64,000 bases of DNA from Streptomyces radiopugnans. Its GTDB lineage: Bacteria; Actinomycetota; Actinomycetes; Streptomycetales; Streptomycetaceae. Both the position numbers and the translations under genes were made by a program. A model generated the notes under the pieces. The model saw nothing but the letters and a program-made list of their open reading frames with translations, searched no databases and had not been told where the DNA came from. Positions 1 through 8,707 of the stretch are shown here, piece by piece. Within the stretch, counting starts at the first letter, position 1, and each line of letters begins with the position of its first letter. The DNA is taken from assembly GCF_900110735.1 (NCBI RefSeq), contig NZ_FOET01000004.1:248001-312000 (forward strand). The letters are read 5' to 3'.

Positions 1-4
1 CACC

Positions 5-1375
5 ATGAGGACAAACCGCCCCGTCTCTCACATACTCCGGGGGCGGCGGGCGACTCTGCTCTGGGCCGTCCTGCTCGCCCTCGCCACCGCCCTCCTCACC
101 CCTGCGGGCGGCGCCCGCGCGGCCACCGATCTCGGCGAGGTCGCCGCCGCGCTGCGGGACGATCCCGTCTACGTCGATCCGGCCGCCTCCGACAAGCTCT
201 CCGAATCCGAGGCCGACCGGCTCGCCGAGCAGATCCGGGCCGGCGACGTCCCCGTCTACATCGCCGTCCTGCCGGCCGACTCCTCCTACGGGGGCGACGC
301 CGTCTTCGACCGGCTGCGCTCGGAGGTGGGACGTCCCGGCGTGTACGCCGTAGCACTGGGCTCGCAGTTCGGCGCCGCCTCGGACGCCGGTGTGCTGGCC
401 GGCTCGACCGCGAGCGAGCTGGCCCAGCGCAACCTGCGGGAGCACTCCGGCGAACCGGACCGGATCCTCAGCGGCTTCGTCACCGACGTGCAGTCGGCCG
501 CGCGCGACGGCGGCGGCACAGGCGGTTACGGCGACCGGGACACCACCGGCGGAGGCGGAGGCGGCGGCGTCCTGGTGGGCTTCCTGGCCGTGCTGGCGGT
601 GTTCGCGCTCGGCGGCCTGTTCCTGACCCGGCGCTCGCGCAAGCGGCGGCAGGAGGAGGAGCGGGCCGAACTGGAGCAGGTGCGGGCGGCGGTCCAGGAG
701 GACATCACCTCCTACGGCGAGGCCCTGGACCGGCTGGACTTCTCCCCCTCGGCCCCGGGTGTCACCCCGGAGATGCTCGACGACTACCAGCGGGCACTGG
801 ACGCGTACGAGAAGGCCAAGGACGCCTCCGACGCGGCCCGCCGCCCCGGCGACGTGCGGGCGGTGTCCGAGGCGCTGGAGGACGGCCGGTTCGCCCTGGC
901 CGTGCTGGACGCCCGGCGGGAGGGGCGGGAACTGCCGCAGCGGCGGCCGCCGTGCTTCTTCGACCCCCGGCACGGGCCGTCGGTGCGCGATGCGGAGTGG
1001 GCACCCCCGGGCGGCGCGCCCCGCGAGGTGCCGGTCTGCGCGGCCGACGCCGCCCGGCTCGACGACGGACTGGACCCGGCGGTGCGGACCGTGCCGACCG
1101 CGACCGGCGAGCGGGTGCCCTACTGGGACGCCGGCCCGGCCTACGGTCCCTGGATGGGCGGCTACTACGGCGGCTACGGCTCGATGCTGCTGCCGGGCCT
1201 GCTCTTCGGAACGGTCCTGGGCAGCAGCATGGGCGGCTGGGGCTACGGCTACGGACCCGGCTGGGGTTACGGCGGCGAGGACGGCGGCGGCTTCGGCGGC
1301 GGCGGGGGCGACTTCGGCGGCGGCTTCGGCGGCGGGGGTTTCGGCGGCGGTTTCGGCGGCGGGGGCGATTTCTGA
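5..1375 (+). CDS. Secreted/membrane protein with Gly-rich tail
   Basis: A 456-residue protein of unknown function. An N-terminal hydrophobic signal segment (about residues 15-40, ending GGARAA) is followed by an extracellular domain of about 130 residues, a Gly linker and one transmembrane helix (about 190-208, GVLVGFLAVLAVFALGGLFL) ending in a basic stop-transfer RRSRKRR. A cytoplasmic helical, charged region follows (about 215-300). The last 80 residues are Gly/Tyr/Phe repeats (GGGFGG, YGYGPG). The overall shape recalls Streptomyces TPM-domain-like membrane proteins, but I do not claim the family. The ATG is at base 5, so its ribosome site lies at or before the window edge. It converges with the ABC exporter genes across a hairpin. 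Confidence 0.85.
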   Translation: MRTNRPVSHILRGRRATLLWAVLLALATALLTPAGGARAATDLGEVAAALRDDPVYVDPAASDKLSESEADRLAEQIRAGDVPVYIAVLPADSSYGGDAVFDRLRSEVGRPGVYAVALGSQFGAASDAGVLAGSTASELAQRNLREHSGEPDRILSGFVTDVQSAARDGGGTGGYGDRDTTGGGGGGGVLVGFLAVLAVFALGGLFLTRRSRKRRQEEERAELEQVRAAVQEDITSYGEALDRLDFSPSAPGVTPEMLDDYQRALDAYEKAKDASDAARRPGDVRAVSEALEDGRFALAVLDARREGRELPQRRPPCFFDPRHGPSVRDAEWAPPGGAPREVPVCAADAARLDDGLDPAVRTVPTATGERVPYWDAGPAYGPWMGGYYGGYGSMLLPGLLFGTVLGSSMGGWGYGYGPGWGYGGEDGGGFGGGGGDFGGGFGGGGFGGGFGGGGDF

Positions 1376-1392
1376 GGGCCCCTCCGCGCCGT

Positions 1393-1428
1393 GCGGCCCC
1401 GGGCCGGGCTCCTTCCGGCCCGGGCCGC
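1393..1428. terminator. Bidirectional hairpin terminator
   Basis: Arms GCGGCCCCGGGCCGG and CCGGCCCGGGCCGC pair with one bulged C around a 7-nt loop. It lies between two convergent genes, so it probably ends both transcripts. There is no T-run, as is normal in Streptomyces. Confidence 0.6.
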
Positions 1429-1454
1429 ATCGCACCGTCATGCCGTGCGGGGCG

Positions 1455-2252
1455 TCATGCCGTACGGCGGCGGAAGAGCATCCCGGAGGCGGCGACGGAG
1501 ACGGTGAGGATCCCGGCGCACCAGGCCAGAGCCTGCCAGAGCGCACCGCCGACCGGCTGCCCCAGCAGCAGCCCCCGCAGCGACTCGATGACCGGGGTGA
1601 CCGGCTGGTTCCCGGCGAAGCCGTGGAGCCAGCCCGGCATGGTGTCCACGAGGACGAAGGCACTGCTCGGGTAGGGCAGGAACAGCACGAGGAAGGTGAA
1701 GCCGCTCGCGGCCTCGGTGGACTTCGCGAGCAGGCCCACCGCGGCGGACAGCCACGACAGGGCCAGGACGTAGGCCGCCAGGACTCCCGCCGCGGCAGCC
1801 CAGCCGGCCGGCCCCGCCTCCGGCCGGAAGCCGATGGCCAGGGCGACGGCGAGCACCACGCCCGTGGCGGCGGCGTTGCGCGCGGCGCTCGCCGCCACGT
1901 GCCCGGCCATAAGGGAGGTGCCGCCGACGTCCAGGGACCGGAAGCAGTCGACGACGCCCTCGGCCATGTCGCCCGCGACGCCGACGGCCGTCGCCGCGGC
2001 CCCGTAGCCGGCGCACAGCACCAGCACCCCGGGGACGATATAGGTGACGTACCGGGTGCCGGTGTCGATCGCCCCTCCGAAGAAGTAGACGAACACCAGC
2101 ATCAGCATCACCGGCAGTATCAGCGAGGTGAGCAGGGCGTCGGTGTTGCGCGCGGACAGCCGTGTGCAGCGGGCGGCCATGACCAGGGAGTGGGTCAGGA
2201 CGCGGGCCGGGGACCCGGGCGCGGCGGCGCGGGGTGCGGTGAGGTCAGGCAC
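1455..2252 (-). CDS. ABC-2 type exporter permease (DrrB-like)
   Basis: A 265-residue integral membrane protein with about six hydrophobic segments and the ABC-2 signature region (about residues 120-145, FRSLDVGGTSLMAGHV, as in DrrB-type daunorubicin permeases). It starts with GTG, and its first 8 bases overlap the end of the ATPase gene, so the two are translationally coupled and should form one exporter. The substrate is unknown; family members export drugs, antibiotics or lipids. The divergent TetR gene suggests inducible control by the substrate or a related ligand. Confidence 0.9.
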   Translation of the reverse strand: MPDLTAPRAAAPGSPARVLTHSLVMAARCTRLSARNTDALLTSLILPVMLMLVFVYFFGGAIDTGTRYVTYIVPGVLVLCAGYGAAATAVGVAGDMAEGVVDCFRSLDVGGTSLMAGHVAASAARNAAATGVVLAVALAIGFRPEAGPAGWAAAAGVLAAYVLALSWLSAAVGLLAKSTEAASGFTFLVLFLPYPSSAFVLVDTMPGWLHGFAGNQPVTPVIESLRGLLLGQPVGGALWQALAWCAGILTVSVAASGMLFRRRTA

Positions 2253-3213
2253 CGGCGGGCTCCCTGCGGTCGGCGGATGCGGCGGCCCGGCCGGTGAGGG
2301 CCAGGAAGACGTCGTCGAGGGTGGCCTCGTGCACGGTGAAGCGGGCCACCGCGTCCCGCTCCGGGTCGATCTCCTCCAGCAGCGACCGCACGTGGGACGC
2401 GCTCCCGTCGGTGGGGACCCCGAGGAGGAGCCGGTCCGGTTGGCGGTGCACGGCGCGCCCGCCGAGCAGTTCCGCGGTCCGCCCGTACGCGGCGGCGTCG
2501 GCGAGCGTGAGGTCCAGGCGCCGTCCGGCGACCCGCCTCTTGAGGTCGGCGGCGGTGCCGTCGGCGACCACCCGGCCCGCGTCGAGGAGGGCGATGCGGC
2601 CGGCGAGCCGGTCGGCCTCCTCCAGGTACTGGGTGGTGAGCAGGACCGTGGTGCCGGCGGCCGCCAGATCGGCGACGAGTTCCCACATCGTCTGGCGGCT
2701 GCGCGGGTCGAGTCCGGTCGTCGGCTCGTCGAGGAGGACGACCTCGGGGTCTCCCACGAGTCCGGCCGCGATGTCCAGGCGGCGGCGCATCCCGCCCGAG
2801 TACGTGCCGGCCCTGCGGCGGGCGGCGCCGGCGAGGTCGAACCGCTCCAGCAGTTCCCCGGCTCGCTCGCGGGCCCGGCGCCGCGTCAGCCCGTACAGCC
2901 GGCCCATCATGCGGAGGTTCTCCTCACCGGTCTGCTGCTCGTCCAGCGCCGCGTACTGGCCGGTGAGGCTGATGCGGCGGCGCACCTCGCGCCGGTCGCG
3001 CACCGTGTCGAAGCCCGCGACCCGGGCCCGGCCCGCGTCGGGGCGCACCAGCGTGGACAGGATGCGCACGGTGGTGGTCTTGCCGGCACCGTTGGGTCCC
3101 AGCAGCGCGAACACGCTTCCGCGCGCCACCCGTAGGTCCACTCCGGCCAGGACCTTCACCCGGCCGTAGGACTTCTCCAGACCGGTCGTCTCGACCACCG
3201 GTTCGTCGGCCAT
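2245..3213 (-). CDS. ABC exporter ATP-binding protein (DrrA-like)
   Basis: A 322-residue nucleotide-binding subunit. Walker A is GPNGAGKTT (residues 39-47), the ABC signature is YSGGMRRR, and Walker B is VVLLDEPTTGLD. The C-terminal 90 residues match the extra domain of DrrA-like ATPases. The start MADEPVVE was chosen because GGGGAGG lies 5-10 bases before the ATG; the frame stays open further upstream but runs through the operator region and the start of the TetR gene. It partners with the overlapping permease gene. Its promoter faces the TetR gene across two tandem palindromes. Confidence 0.93.
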   Translation of the reverse strand: MADEPVVETTGLEKSYGRVKVLAGVDLRVARGSVFALLGPNGAGKTTTVRILSTLVRPDAGRARVAGFDTVRDRREVRRRISLTGQYAALDEQQTGEENLRMMGRLYGLTRRRARERAGELLERFDLAGAARRRAGTYSGGMRRRLDIAAGLVGDPEVVLLDEPTTGLDPRSRQTMWELVADLAAAGTTVLLTTQYLEEADRLAGRIALLDAGRVVADGTAADLKRRVAGRRLDLTLADAAAYGRTAELLGGRAVHRQPDRLLLGVPTDGSASHVRSLLEEIDPERDAVARFTVHEATLDDVFLALTGRAAASADRREPAGA

Positions 3214-3256
3214 GGCGGCCTCCCCCTCTTGTCCCGCGTGTCCTCCGCGCGCTTCT

Positions 3257-3293
3257 GCGTATGTCATACGCGCTACTGCGTAGGCTATACGCA
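3257..3293. promoter_or_regulatory. Tandem TetR-type operators
   Basis: Two palindromes with the same half-site lie between the divergent exporter and TetR genes. The first is GCGTATG-T-CATACGC (3257-3271, perfect). The second has half-sites GCGTA and TACGC around the centre at 3285 (3277-3293 with flanking T/A). The centres are 21 bp apart, two helical turns, so both face the same side of the DNA. The obvious ligand is the adjacent TetR protein. Confidence 0.75.
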
Positions 3294-3354
3294 TCCCTAG
3301 GATGGCGGTCAACCGGACGCAGGGCACGAGATACGGCGAGGACGGGCGCGACAG

Positions 3355-4119
3355 ATGGCGAAGGACAGCGGCGACGGCCTGCCTCCCGGTGTGGAGACCG
3401 CCTGGGGCCTGCGCGAACGTCCCGGCAAGGGGCCCCGGCCGGGGCTGAGCGTGGCCCGGATCGTCGGCGCCGCGATCGAACTCGCCGCCGCCGAGGGGAT
3501 CGCGGCGGTCTCCATGGCCCGGGTCGCCGCCGCGCTCGGCGTCTCGACGATGTCGCTGTACCGGTACGTGACGTCCAAGGAGGAGCTCCTCGTCCTCATG
3601 GAGGACACCGCCTCCGGGCCGCCTCCGCAGGGCCCCTCGCCGGAGGAGGAGGGCTGGCGGGCCGCGCTCGCGCACTGGGCCCGCTCCCACCGCGAGGTGC
3701 TGCACCGCAACCTGTGGATGCTCCGCATCCCGGTCAGCTCGCCGCCCATCACGCCCAACTCGGTCGCCTGGATGGAGCGGGGCCTGGCCTGTCTGCGCGG
3801 CACCGGGCTGGACGAGGGCGAGAAGGTCCAGGTCATCCTGCTGGTCAGCGGCTTCGTCCGGAACGAGGCGACCCTGGCGGCGGACATCGAGGCCGCCGCC
3901 AGGGCCTCGGGCCGCAGCACGGCGGAGACGATGGCCTCCTACACCCGGCTGCTGGGCAGGCTGACCGACCCCGAGCGATTCCCGGCCGTCACCGCGCTCC
4001 TCGCCTCGGGGGTCATGGACCAGCCGGAGGGACCCGACGACGATTTCGCCTTCGGCCTGGAGCGCCTGCTGGACGGCGTCGAGGTGCTGGTACGGGCGCG
4101 GAACGCGCCGGGCCGCTGA
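3355..4119 (+). CDS. TetR/AcrR family regulator of the DrrAB-like exporter
   Basis: A 254-residue TetR repressor. The helix-turn-helix spans about residues 50-85 (ARVAAALGVSTMSLYRYVTSKEELL), followed by an all-helical ligand-binding domain of the TetR_C type seen in actinomycete exporter regulators. An extended N-terminus of about 30 residues precedes the HTH. The gene is divergent from the exporter operon with two shared operators between them. From this layout I infer repression of both the exporter and itself, relieved by an unknown ligand. Confidence 0.92.
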   Translation: MAKDSGDGLPPGVETAWGLRERPGKGPRPGLSVARIVGAAIELAAAEGIAAVSMARVAAALGVSTMSLYRYVTSKEELLVLMEDTASGPPPQGPSPEEEGWRAALAHWARSHREVLHRNLWMLRIPVSSPPITPNSVAWMERGLACLRGTGLDEGEKVQVILLVSGFVRNEATLAADIEAAARASGRSTAETMASYTRLLGRLTDPERFPAVTALLASGVMDQPEGPDDDFAFGLERLLDGVEVLVRARNAPGR

Positions 4120-4187
4120 CGCACGGCGGCGTCAGCGGCCCGGCGGCACCCCGGCAGCGGCCCGGTGGAGCCGACGGGGTCCGGTGG

Positions 4188-5843
4188 TCAGCGCGGCTGG
4201 GCGTCCAGCCAGACGGCGGTGTCCGGCGGCAGCGTCCGCCAGTCGCACGCACCGCTGGCCAGCAGCGGCTCGGCCGCGGACGGCGGCAGGGGCAGCGGGA
4301 CGCCGGAGAGGTTGACCCGGCACTCCAGGGCCCCCTTGCGGAAGGCCAGCTCACCGTCCCGGGACGGCAGCCAGGTGAAGCTCTCGTCCCCGGTGAAGGA
4401 GCGGCGGGTCTTCAGCGCCGTCCGGTACAGCTCCAGGAAGGAGTCCGGCCGGCCGGTCTGGGCCTCCACCGAGTACTCGCCCCAGCCCTCGGGCTGCGGC
4501 AGCCAGCTTCCGCCCGGGCCGAACCCGCAGGACGGGCCCGAGCGCTCCCAGGGCAGCGGTACGCGGCAGCCGTCGCGGCCCTTGCGGGCGTTCCCCGTCC
4601 GCTCCCACATCGGGTCTCGCAGCGCCTCGCGCGGCAGGTCGGCCACTTCCGGCAGGCCCAGTTCCTCCCCCTGGTAGAGGTAGGTGGTGCCGGGCAGCGC
4701 CAGCGTGAGCAGAGCGGCGGCGCGGGCCCGGCGGCGGCCCGCCTCCTCGTCGGCGGCCGGCTCGCGGCCGTCCGACATCAGCCAGGCGGTGGTGTCGGTG
4801 CCGGCGGGCAGGGCGTGGCGGCTGAGGTGGCGCACCACGTCGTGGTTGGACAGCACCCAGGTGGGCAGCGAGCCGACCGAGCGGGCGCCCTCCAGCGAGG
4901 AGTCGATGACCTCGCGGTAGGCGCCGGCGTCCCAGGGGCAGCGCAGGTAGGGGAAGTTGAACGCCTGGTGGAGTTCGTCGGGCCGGGTGTACAGCGGCAG
5001 CCGCGCCTGGCTGACACCCGCCTCGGCCACGGCGATCCGGGGCGGAGCGTACTCGTCGAGGATCCTGCGCCAGGCCCGGTGGATGTCGTGGACCTCGTCA
5101 CGGTCCCAGAAGGGGTGGTCGTGTCCCTCGGGCGGCGCGTTGAGGGGGGCGGAGTCCGATCCGTTGGTGTCGCGCAGCGGCGGGGTGAGGTCCTTGCGCA
5201 TGCCGTGTGCCACGTCGATGCGGAAACCGTCGACGCCCAGGTCCAGCCAGAACCGCAGGATGCTCTCGAACTCGGCGACGACCTCGGGGTTCTCCCAGTT
5301 CAGGTCGGGCTGCTCGGCGGCGAAGATGTGCATGTACCACTGGCCGTCCGGCACCCGGGTCCACACCCCGCCGCCGAACTTGGACTGCCAGTCCGAGGGC
5401 GGCTCGCCGCCGTCCGGGCCGCGGCCGTCCATGAAGACGAAGCGGTCGCGGGCGGGCGAGCCGGGCGGGGAGGCCAGCGCCTCGGCGAACCAGGGGTGCT
5501 CGCTGGAGCAGTGGTTGGGGACGATGTCGACGATGACCTTCAGTCCCAGGGCGTGGGCCCTCTCCAGGAGCTCGCGGAAGTCGTCCAGGGTGCCGTGGCG
5601 CGGGTCGACGTCGCGGTAGTCGCTGACGTCGTAGCCGCCGTCGGCCCAGGGCGAGCGGTAGAAGGGGGTGAGCCACACCGCGTCCGCGCCCAGCTCCGCG
5701 ACGTGGCCGAGGCGGTCGGTGACCCCCTTCAGGTCGCCCATGCCGTCCCCGTCGGCGTCGGCGAAGCTGGGCACGTATATCTGGTAGACGACGGACTCCC
5801 GCCACCAGTCGGCGTCGTCGCCTCGGGACGTGCTCTGTGTCAC
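4188..5843 (-). CDS. aglA: GH13 alpha-glucosidase (oligo-1,6/maltose type)
   Basis: A 551-residue GH13 enzyme with no signal peptide, so probably cytoplasmic hydrolysis of imported malto- or isomalto-oligosaccharides to glucose. Visible motifs: VVYQIYVPSFADADGDGMGD at residues 18-37, DIVPNH (106-111), nucleophile D210 in GFRIDVAHGM, acid/base E274 in VAEAGV and transition-state stabiliser D335 in LSNHD. The DGDGxGD calcium-site motif and QPDLNWENPEV are typical of the alpha-glucosidase subfamily. The GTG start has GAGAGG upstream. A CTTGCAAG motif before it suggests a LacI-type sugar repressor. The neighbouring maltose transporter usual in Streptomyces is not in this window. Confidence 0.9.
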   Translation of the reverse strand: MTQSTSRGDDADWWRESVVYQIYVPSFADADGDGMGDLKGVTDRLGHVAELGADAVWLTPFYRSPWADGGYDVSDYRDVDPRHGTLDDFRELLERAHALGLKVIVDIVPNHCSSEHPWFAEALASPPGSPARDRFVFMDGRGPDGGEPPSDWQSKFGGGVWTRVPDGQWYMHIFAAEQPDLNWENPEVVAEFESILRFWLDLGVDGFRIDVAHGMRKDLTPPLRDTNGSDSAPLNAPPEGHDHPFWDRDEVHDIHRAWRRILDEYAPPRIAVAEAGVSQARLPLYTRPDELHQAFNFPYLRCPWDAGAYREVIDSSLEGARSVGSLPTWVLSNHDVVRHLSRHALPAGTDTTAWLMSDGREPAADEEAGRRRARAAALLTLALPGTTYLYQGEELGLPEVADLPREALRDPMWERTGNARKGRDGCRVPLPWERSGPSCGFGPGGSWLPQPEGWGEYSVEAQTGRPDSFLELYRTALKTRRSFTGDESFTWLPSRDGELAFRKGALECRVNLSGVPLPLPPSAAEPLLASGACDWRTLPPDTAVWLDAQPR

Positions 5844-5861
5844 GGCTGCCTCTCGGATCCT

Positions 5862-5876
5862 GCTTGCAAGACAAGC
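5862..5876. promoter_or_regulatory. Candidate LacI-family (MalR/AglR-like) operator
   Basis: GCTTGCAAGACAAGC contains the perfect 8-bp palindrome CTTGCAAG and an outer GCTTG/CAAGC inverted repeat, 19 bases before the alpha-glucosidase GTG. TTGCAAG-type half-sites are known for Streptomyces maltose/alpha-glucoside repressors. The assignment is by position and motif only. Confidence 0.5.
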
Positions 5877-6115
5877 CGAATTATTGGGCCGCCACTCGGT
5901 TCACGGTCAAGAAATGCCCGGGATACGAGCACGTGACATATGCCATGTCCGGTGATGTCCGGACTCCCCGCTCCGGTTCAGCCGCCCTCGTCACGCGGTT
6001 CGCCGGGGAAGGCCCGGGTAACCGTCCTCACACCGTCCGTGCCCTCCCCGCACGGCGCCGGGTCGCACACTGGCTCCCTCCCCGTCCGGAAGCGGGGGCG
6101 TCCACGGAGGATTCG

Positions 6116-6757
6116 ATGAACGCCGCATCGGCAGCACAGCGGACCGACGGCCTGGTGAACTGGGCCACCGGCCTGATGGAGACCCTCGGCGCCCCCGGTG
6201 CGGGCCTGGCCATCGCCCTGGAGAACCTCTTCCCCCCGCTGCCGAGCGAGGTGATCCTGCCGCTGGCCGGGTTCACCGCCAGCCGCGGCGACATCAGCCT
6301 CTTCGCCGCCCTGCTGTGGACCACGCTCGGCTCGGTGGCCGGGGCGTTCCTCCTGTACTGGGCGGGCGCGCTCCTGGGCCGGGAGCGGACCCTGGCCGTC
6401 GCACGGAGGATCCCGCTGCTGAAGCCCTCGGACATCGAGAGGACCGAGGCGTGGTTCGCCAGACACGGCACCAAGGCGGTCTTCTTCGGGCGGATGGTCC
6501 CGGTCTTCCGCAGTCTGATCTCGGTCCCCGCCGGTGTCGAGCGCATGCCCGCGACGACGTTCCTGACCCTGACCACGCTCGGCAGCCTGCTGTGGAACAC
6601 CCTCTTCGTGCTGACCGGGTACGCGCTCGGGGAGAACTGGCACACCGTGTCGGGCTATGTCTCGATGTACTCCAAGGCCGTGGTGGCCGTCATCGTCACA
6701 GCCGTCGTGGGTTTCGTCGCCGTCCGCACGGTGAGGTACCGCCGCGGCGACGGGTAG
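6116..6757 (+). CDS. DedA family membrane protein
   Basis: A 213-residue inner-membrane protein of the DedA/SNARE-associated family (undecaprenyl-phosphate or phospholipid translocation in characterised members). It shows the family pattern ENLFPPLPSEVILPLAGF (about 38-55), then the loop FFGRMVPVFRSLISVPAGVE with the conserved R/P residues, and four to five hydrophobic segments. The ATG has CGGAGG five bases upstream; the frame is open further upstream but without such a site. It converges with the HAD gene, with only six bases between the stop codons. Confidence 0.9.
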   Translation: MNAASAAQRTDGLVNWATGLMETLGAPGAGLAIALENLFPPLPSEVILPLAGFTASRGDISLFAALLWTTLGSVAGAFLLYWAGALLGRERTLAVARRIPLLKPSDIERTEAWFARHGTKAVFFGRMVPVFRSLISVPAGVERMPATTFLTLTTLGSLLWNTLFVLTGYALGENWHTVSGYVSMYSKAVVAVIVTAVVGFVAVRTVRYRRGDG

Positions 6758-6763
6758 GGCGCC

Positions 6764-7243
6764 TCAGGTGCGCCCCTCCTTCTCCTGGGCCTCCTCCAGA
6801 ACGGGTCCGGCCGTCATCCACCCGGCCCGCACCACCGTGAAACCGGCCGCCTCGTAGGCGTCGCAGACCTGGTGGTCGTCGTCGACCACCACGGCGACGG
6901 CGCGCTCCCGCGCCAGGCTCCGCAGCAGTTCGGGCTTGGCCACGCGGGCCGGGCGGCGGTCCCCTCCGCCGCGCATCAGCAGCGGTCCGCCCGGCAGGCC
7001 GTGCCGGGCCAGCCACCGGAGGGTGTCGCGGCGGCACCGCTCCGGCCGTCCGGTCACATAGGCGATCTCGTGCTCCTCCGCCGCGGCCAGCGCCAGTTCG
7101 ACGCCCTCGGCCAGCGGCGGGTCGTCCGGGGCGGCGGCGAAGAAGGCGTCCCAGTCGCGGCGCCCGTCGAGGAAGTGCAGGCGGTGGCGGACGTCGGCGA
7201 GCGTCCCGTCCAGGTCGAACACCGCCAGCGAGCGGGACGCCAT
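6764..7243 (-). CDS. HAD-family phosphatase, polynucleotide-kinase 3'-phosphatase-like
   Basis: A 159-residue single-domain HAD phosphatase. Motif I is FDLDGTLAD (residues 9-17, with nucleophile and acid Asp), motif II is YVTGR, a conserved Lys is in VAKPELL, and the acidic motif is VVDDDHQV. The arrangement, including DWDAFF after motif I, resembles the 3'-phosphatase half of T4 polynucleotide kinase and related stand-alone proteins. The substrate is not known. A PNK-type kinase domain is encoded 2.7 kb away on the same strand (10001-10540), which may or may not be a functional partner. Confidence 0.8.
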   Translation of the reverse strand: MASRSLAVFDLDGTLADVRHRLHFLDGRRDWDAFFAAAPDDPPLAEGVELALAAAEEHEIAYVTGRPERCRRDTLRWLARHGLPGGPLLMRGGGDRRPARVAKPELLRSLARERAVAVVVDDDHQVCDAYEAAGFTVVRAGWMTAGPVLEEAQEKEGRT

Positions 7244-7311
7244 CGGTCACCTCCGGGTGCGGTACGGCAGTGGCGCTCCCACCATGCTCCCACCGTGCTC
7301 GCACCCGCCGG

Positions 7312-8088
7312 TCACGGCTCCGCGGCCGCCGGCGGGCCGTCCACCCACCACCGCAGCGCCTCCGTGGCCAGCTCGGGCGGCACCTCGTGGCCACCGCCGA
7401 ACTCCCGGTAGGTGACCGCGTGACCGGACCGCATCAGCTCGGGGACGAGGCGGCGGCTGCACGCGCCGACCGGCAGTACGGGGTCCTCCCGGCCGTGGGA
7501 GACGAAGACGCGGGGGTGCCCGTGGTGGACCATCGGGGCCATGAACCCCGGCGAGAAGGCCAGCACCGCACCGAACAGGTCCCCGTTGGCCAGCCCCAGC
7601 GAGAGCGCGTAGGAGGCGCCGTCGGAGAAGCCCGCCACCGCCACCCCCGCCGGGTCCACCGGGAAGCGCCGGAAGACGTCGTGCAGCGCGGCGTCCAGCC
7701 GGGCCACGTCCGGACCGTAGCCGCCGGCGACGACGTCCCAGGTGGAGCCGGCCGCCTGGGGCGCGAGCAGCAGCAGCCGGCCGGACCCGGCCTGCGGGAG
7801 CAGCCAGGTCAGCGCCTGCTCCGCCGTTCCCCCGGCTCCGTGCAGCACCACCACCAGCCAGTACGGCCGCACCGGTGCGCCGGCCCCCGCGGACGGCGGA
7901 ACGCGCAGCAGCGCCCGCCCGTCCAGGTGGTGCGTGCCCGGCTCCCCCTCCGCGAAGCCGGGCGGGGAAGCGGAGGGCCGGGCGGACAGCCGGCCGTGCG
8001 ACACGTCCTCCCCGACATCCGGATGGGGGAGGGCCCGCTCCGGCCCCGGGGCGCCGCCCGCGCCCTCCTCTCCGTCCGTCCCGGTCAC
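7312..8088 (-). CDS. Alpha/beta hydrolase (PHB-depolymerase-like esterase)
   Basis: A 258-residue alpha/beta hydrolase without a signal peptide. It has the oxyanion segment VVLHGAGG, nucleophile elbow GFSDGAS, acid-loop region SHGREDPVLP and catalytic His in GGGHEVPP. This pattern fits the LpqC/phospholipase-carboxylesterase group; the true substrate is unknown. The GTG start at 8088 was chosen because GGAGGGAG sits just upstream, whereas the longer open frame to 8196 would begin next to the start region of the divergent gene at 8227. That leaves 138 bases for two divergent promoters. Confidence 0.82.
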   Translation of the reverse strand: MTGTDGEEGAGGAPGPERALPHPDVGEDVSHGRLSARPSASPPGFAEGEPGTHHLDGRALLRVPPSAGAGAPVRPYWLVVVLHGAGGTAEQALTWLLPQAGSGRLLLLAPQAAGSTWDVVAGGYGPDVARLDAALHDVFRRFPVDPAGVAVAGFSDGASYALSLGLANGDLFGAVLAFSPGFMAPMVHHGHPRVFVSHGREDPVLPVGACSRRLVPELMRSGHAVTYREFGGGHEVPPELATEALRWWVDGPPAAAEP

Positions 8089-8226
8089 TTCCGCTCCCTC
8101 CTCCGCCTCCGGCGCCCCGGCTCTCCGGCGGGCACCGTGCCCGCCGGGCGTCCGGTCGCCGCCCGGCGCCGTGGTACCCCCGGCGGCACGGCGCATGCCC
8201 GCGTCACCCGGGGGTACGCACCCCGC

Positions 8227-8619
8227 ATGGCCGACAAAAAGGACACAGGCGGGAACGCCGGCAGGGACACGCCGTCGAAGTGGGCCCCGGACGACGACAG
8301 GGTCCGGGAGATCCGGGAGGCCGAGCGCGAGCGCGGCGAGTCCCGCCCGTTCGACTACCCCTACGGCGAGCGCCGGGCCAATGTGCGGGCCAGGCGCCGC
8401 ATCAGCAGGGAGGAGGCCGACGCGGACATGCCGCCGGGCCTCTCCGGGAGCTACGGCACCACCGGTGGCGGGCAGCCCGCGGGCCCCGCGCGCGCCCGGC
8501 CGGGCAGGTCGGTCGTGGGCGAGGATCCGGCCGGGATCGTCGACCGGGACGGCACGCCCGGGGAGGAAGGAGCCGGCGAGGAGACCCGGGAGGCCGGTGA
8601 GGACACCGGACGCGGGTAG
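8227..8619 (+). CDS. Small charged, probably disordered protein
   Basis: A 130-residue protein of unknown function. It is rich in Asp, Glu, Arg, Gly and Pro, has no hydrophobic segment and no Cys, and most of it looks intrinsically disordered. The middle has a conserved-looking core (about 25-70: WAPDDDRVREIREAERERGE, then PFDYPYGERRANVRARRRIS). Similar small proteins occur across Streptomyces without assigned function. It is read in the same direction as the P450 gene that starts 88 bases further on. Confidence 0.7.
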   Translation: MADKKDTGGNAGRDTPSKWAPDDDRVREIREAERERGESRPFDYPYGERRANVRARRRISREEADADMPPGLSGSYGTTGGGQPAGPARARPGRSVVGEDPAGIVDRDGTPGEEGAGEETREAGEDTGRG

Positions 8620-8707
8620 CGGCCACTGGGGTGGAGTTCCACCGCCGCGCCCCGGAGGGCGGTGCGGCCTCCCGTTTCACCCCGGTCCGCCGGGGCACGC
8701 GGCCCGC

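Noticed and set aside
2245..3705. 486-residue extended form of the exporter ATPase
   Set aside because: The extra N-terminus is antisense to the TetR gene; the start at 3213 has a good ribosome site and fits the family.
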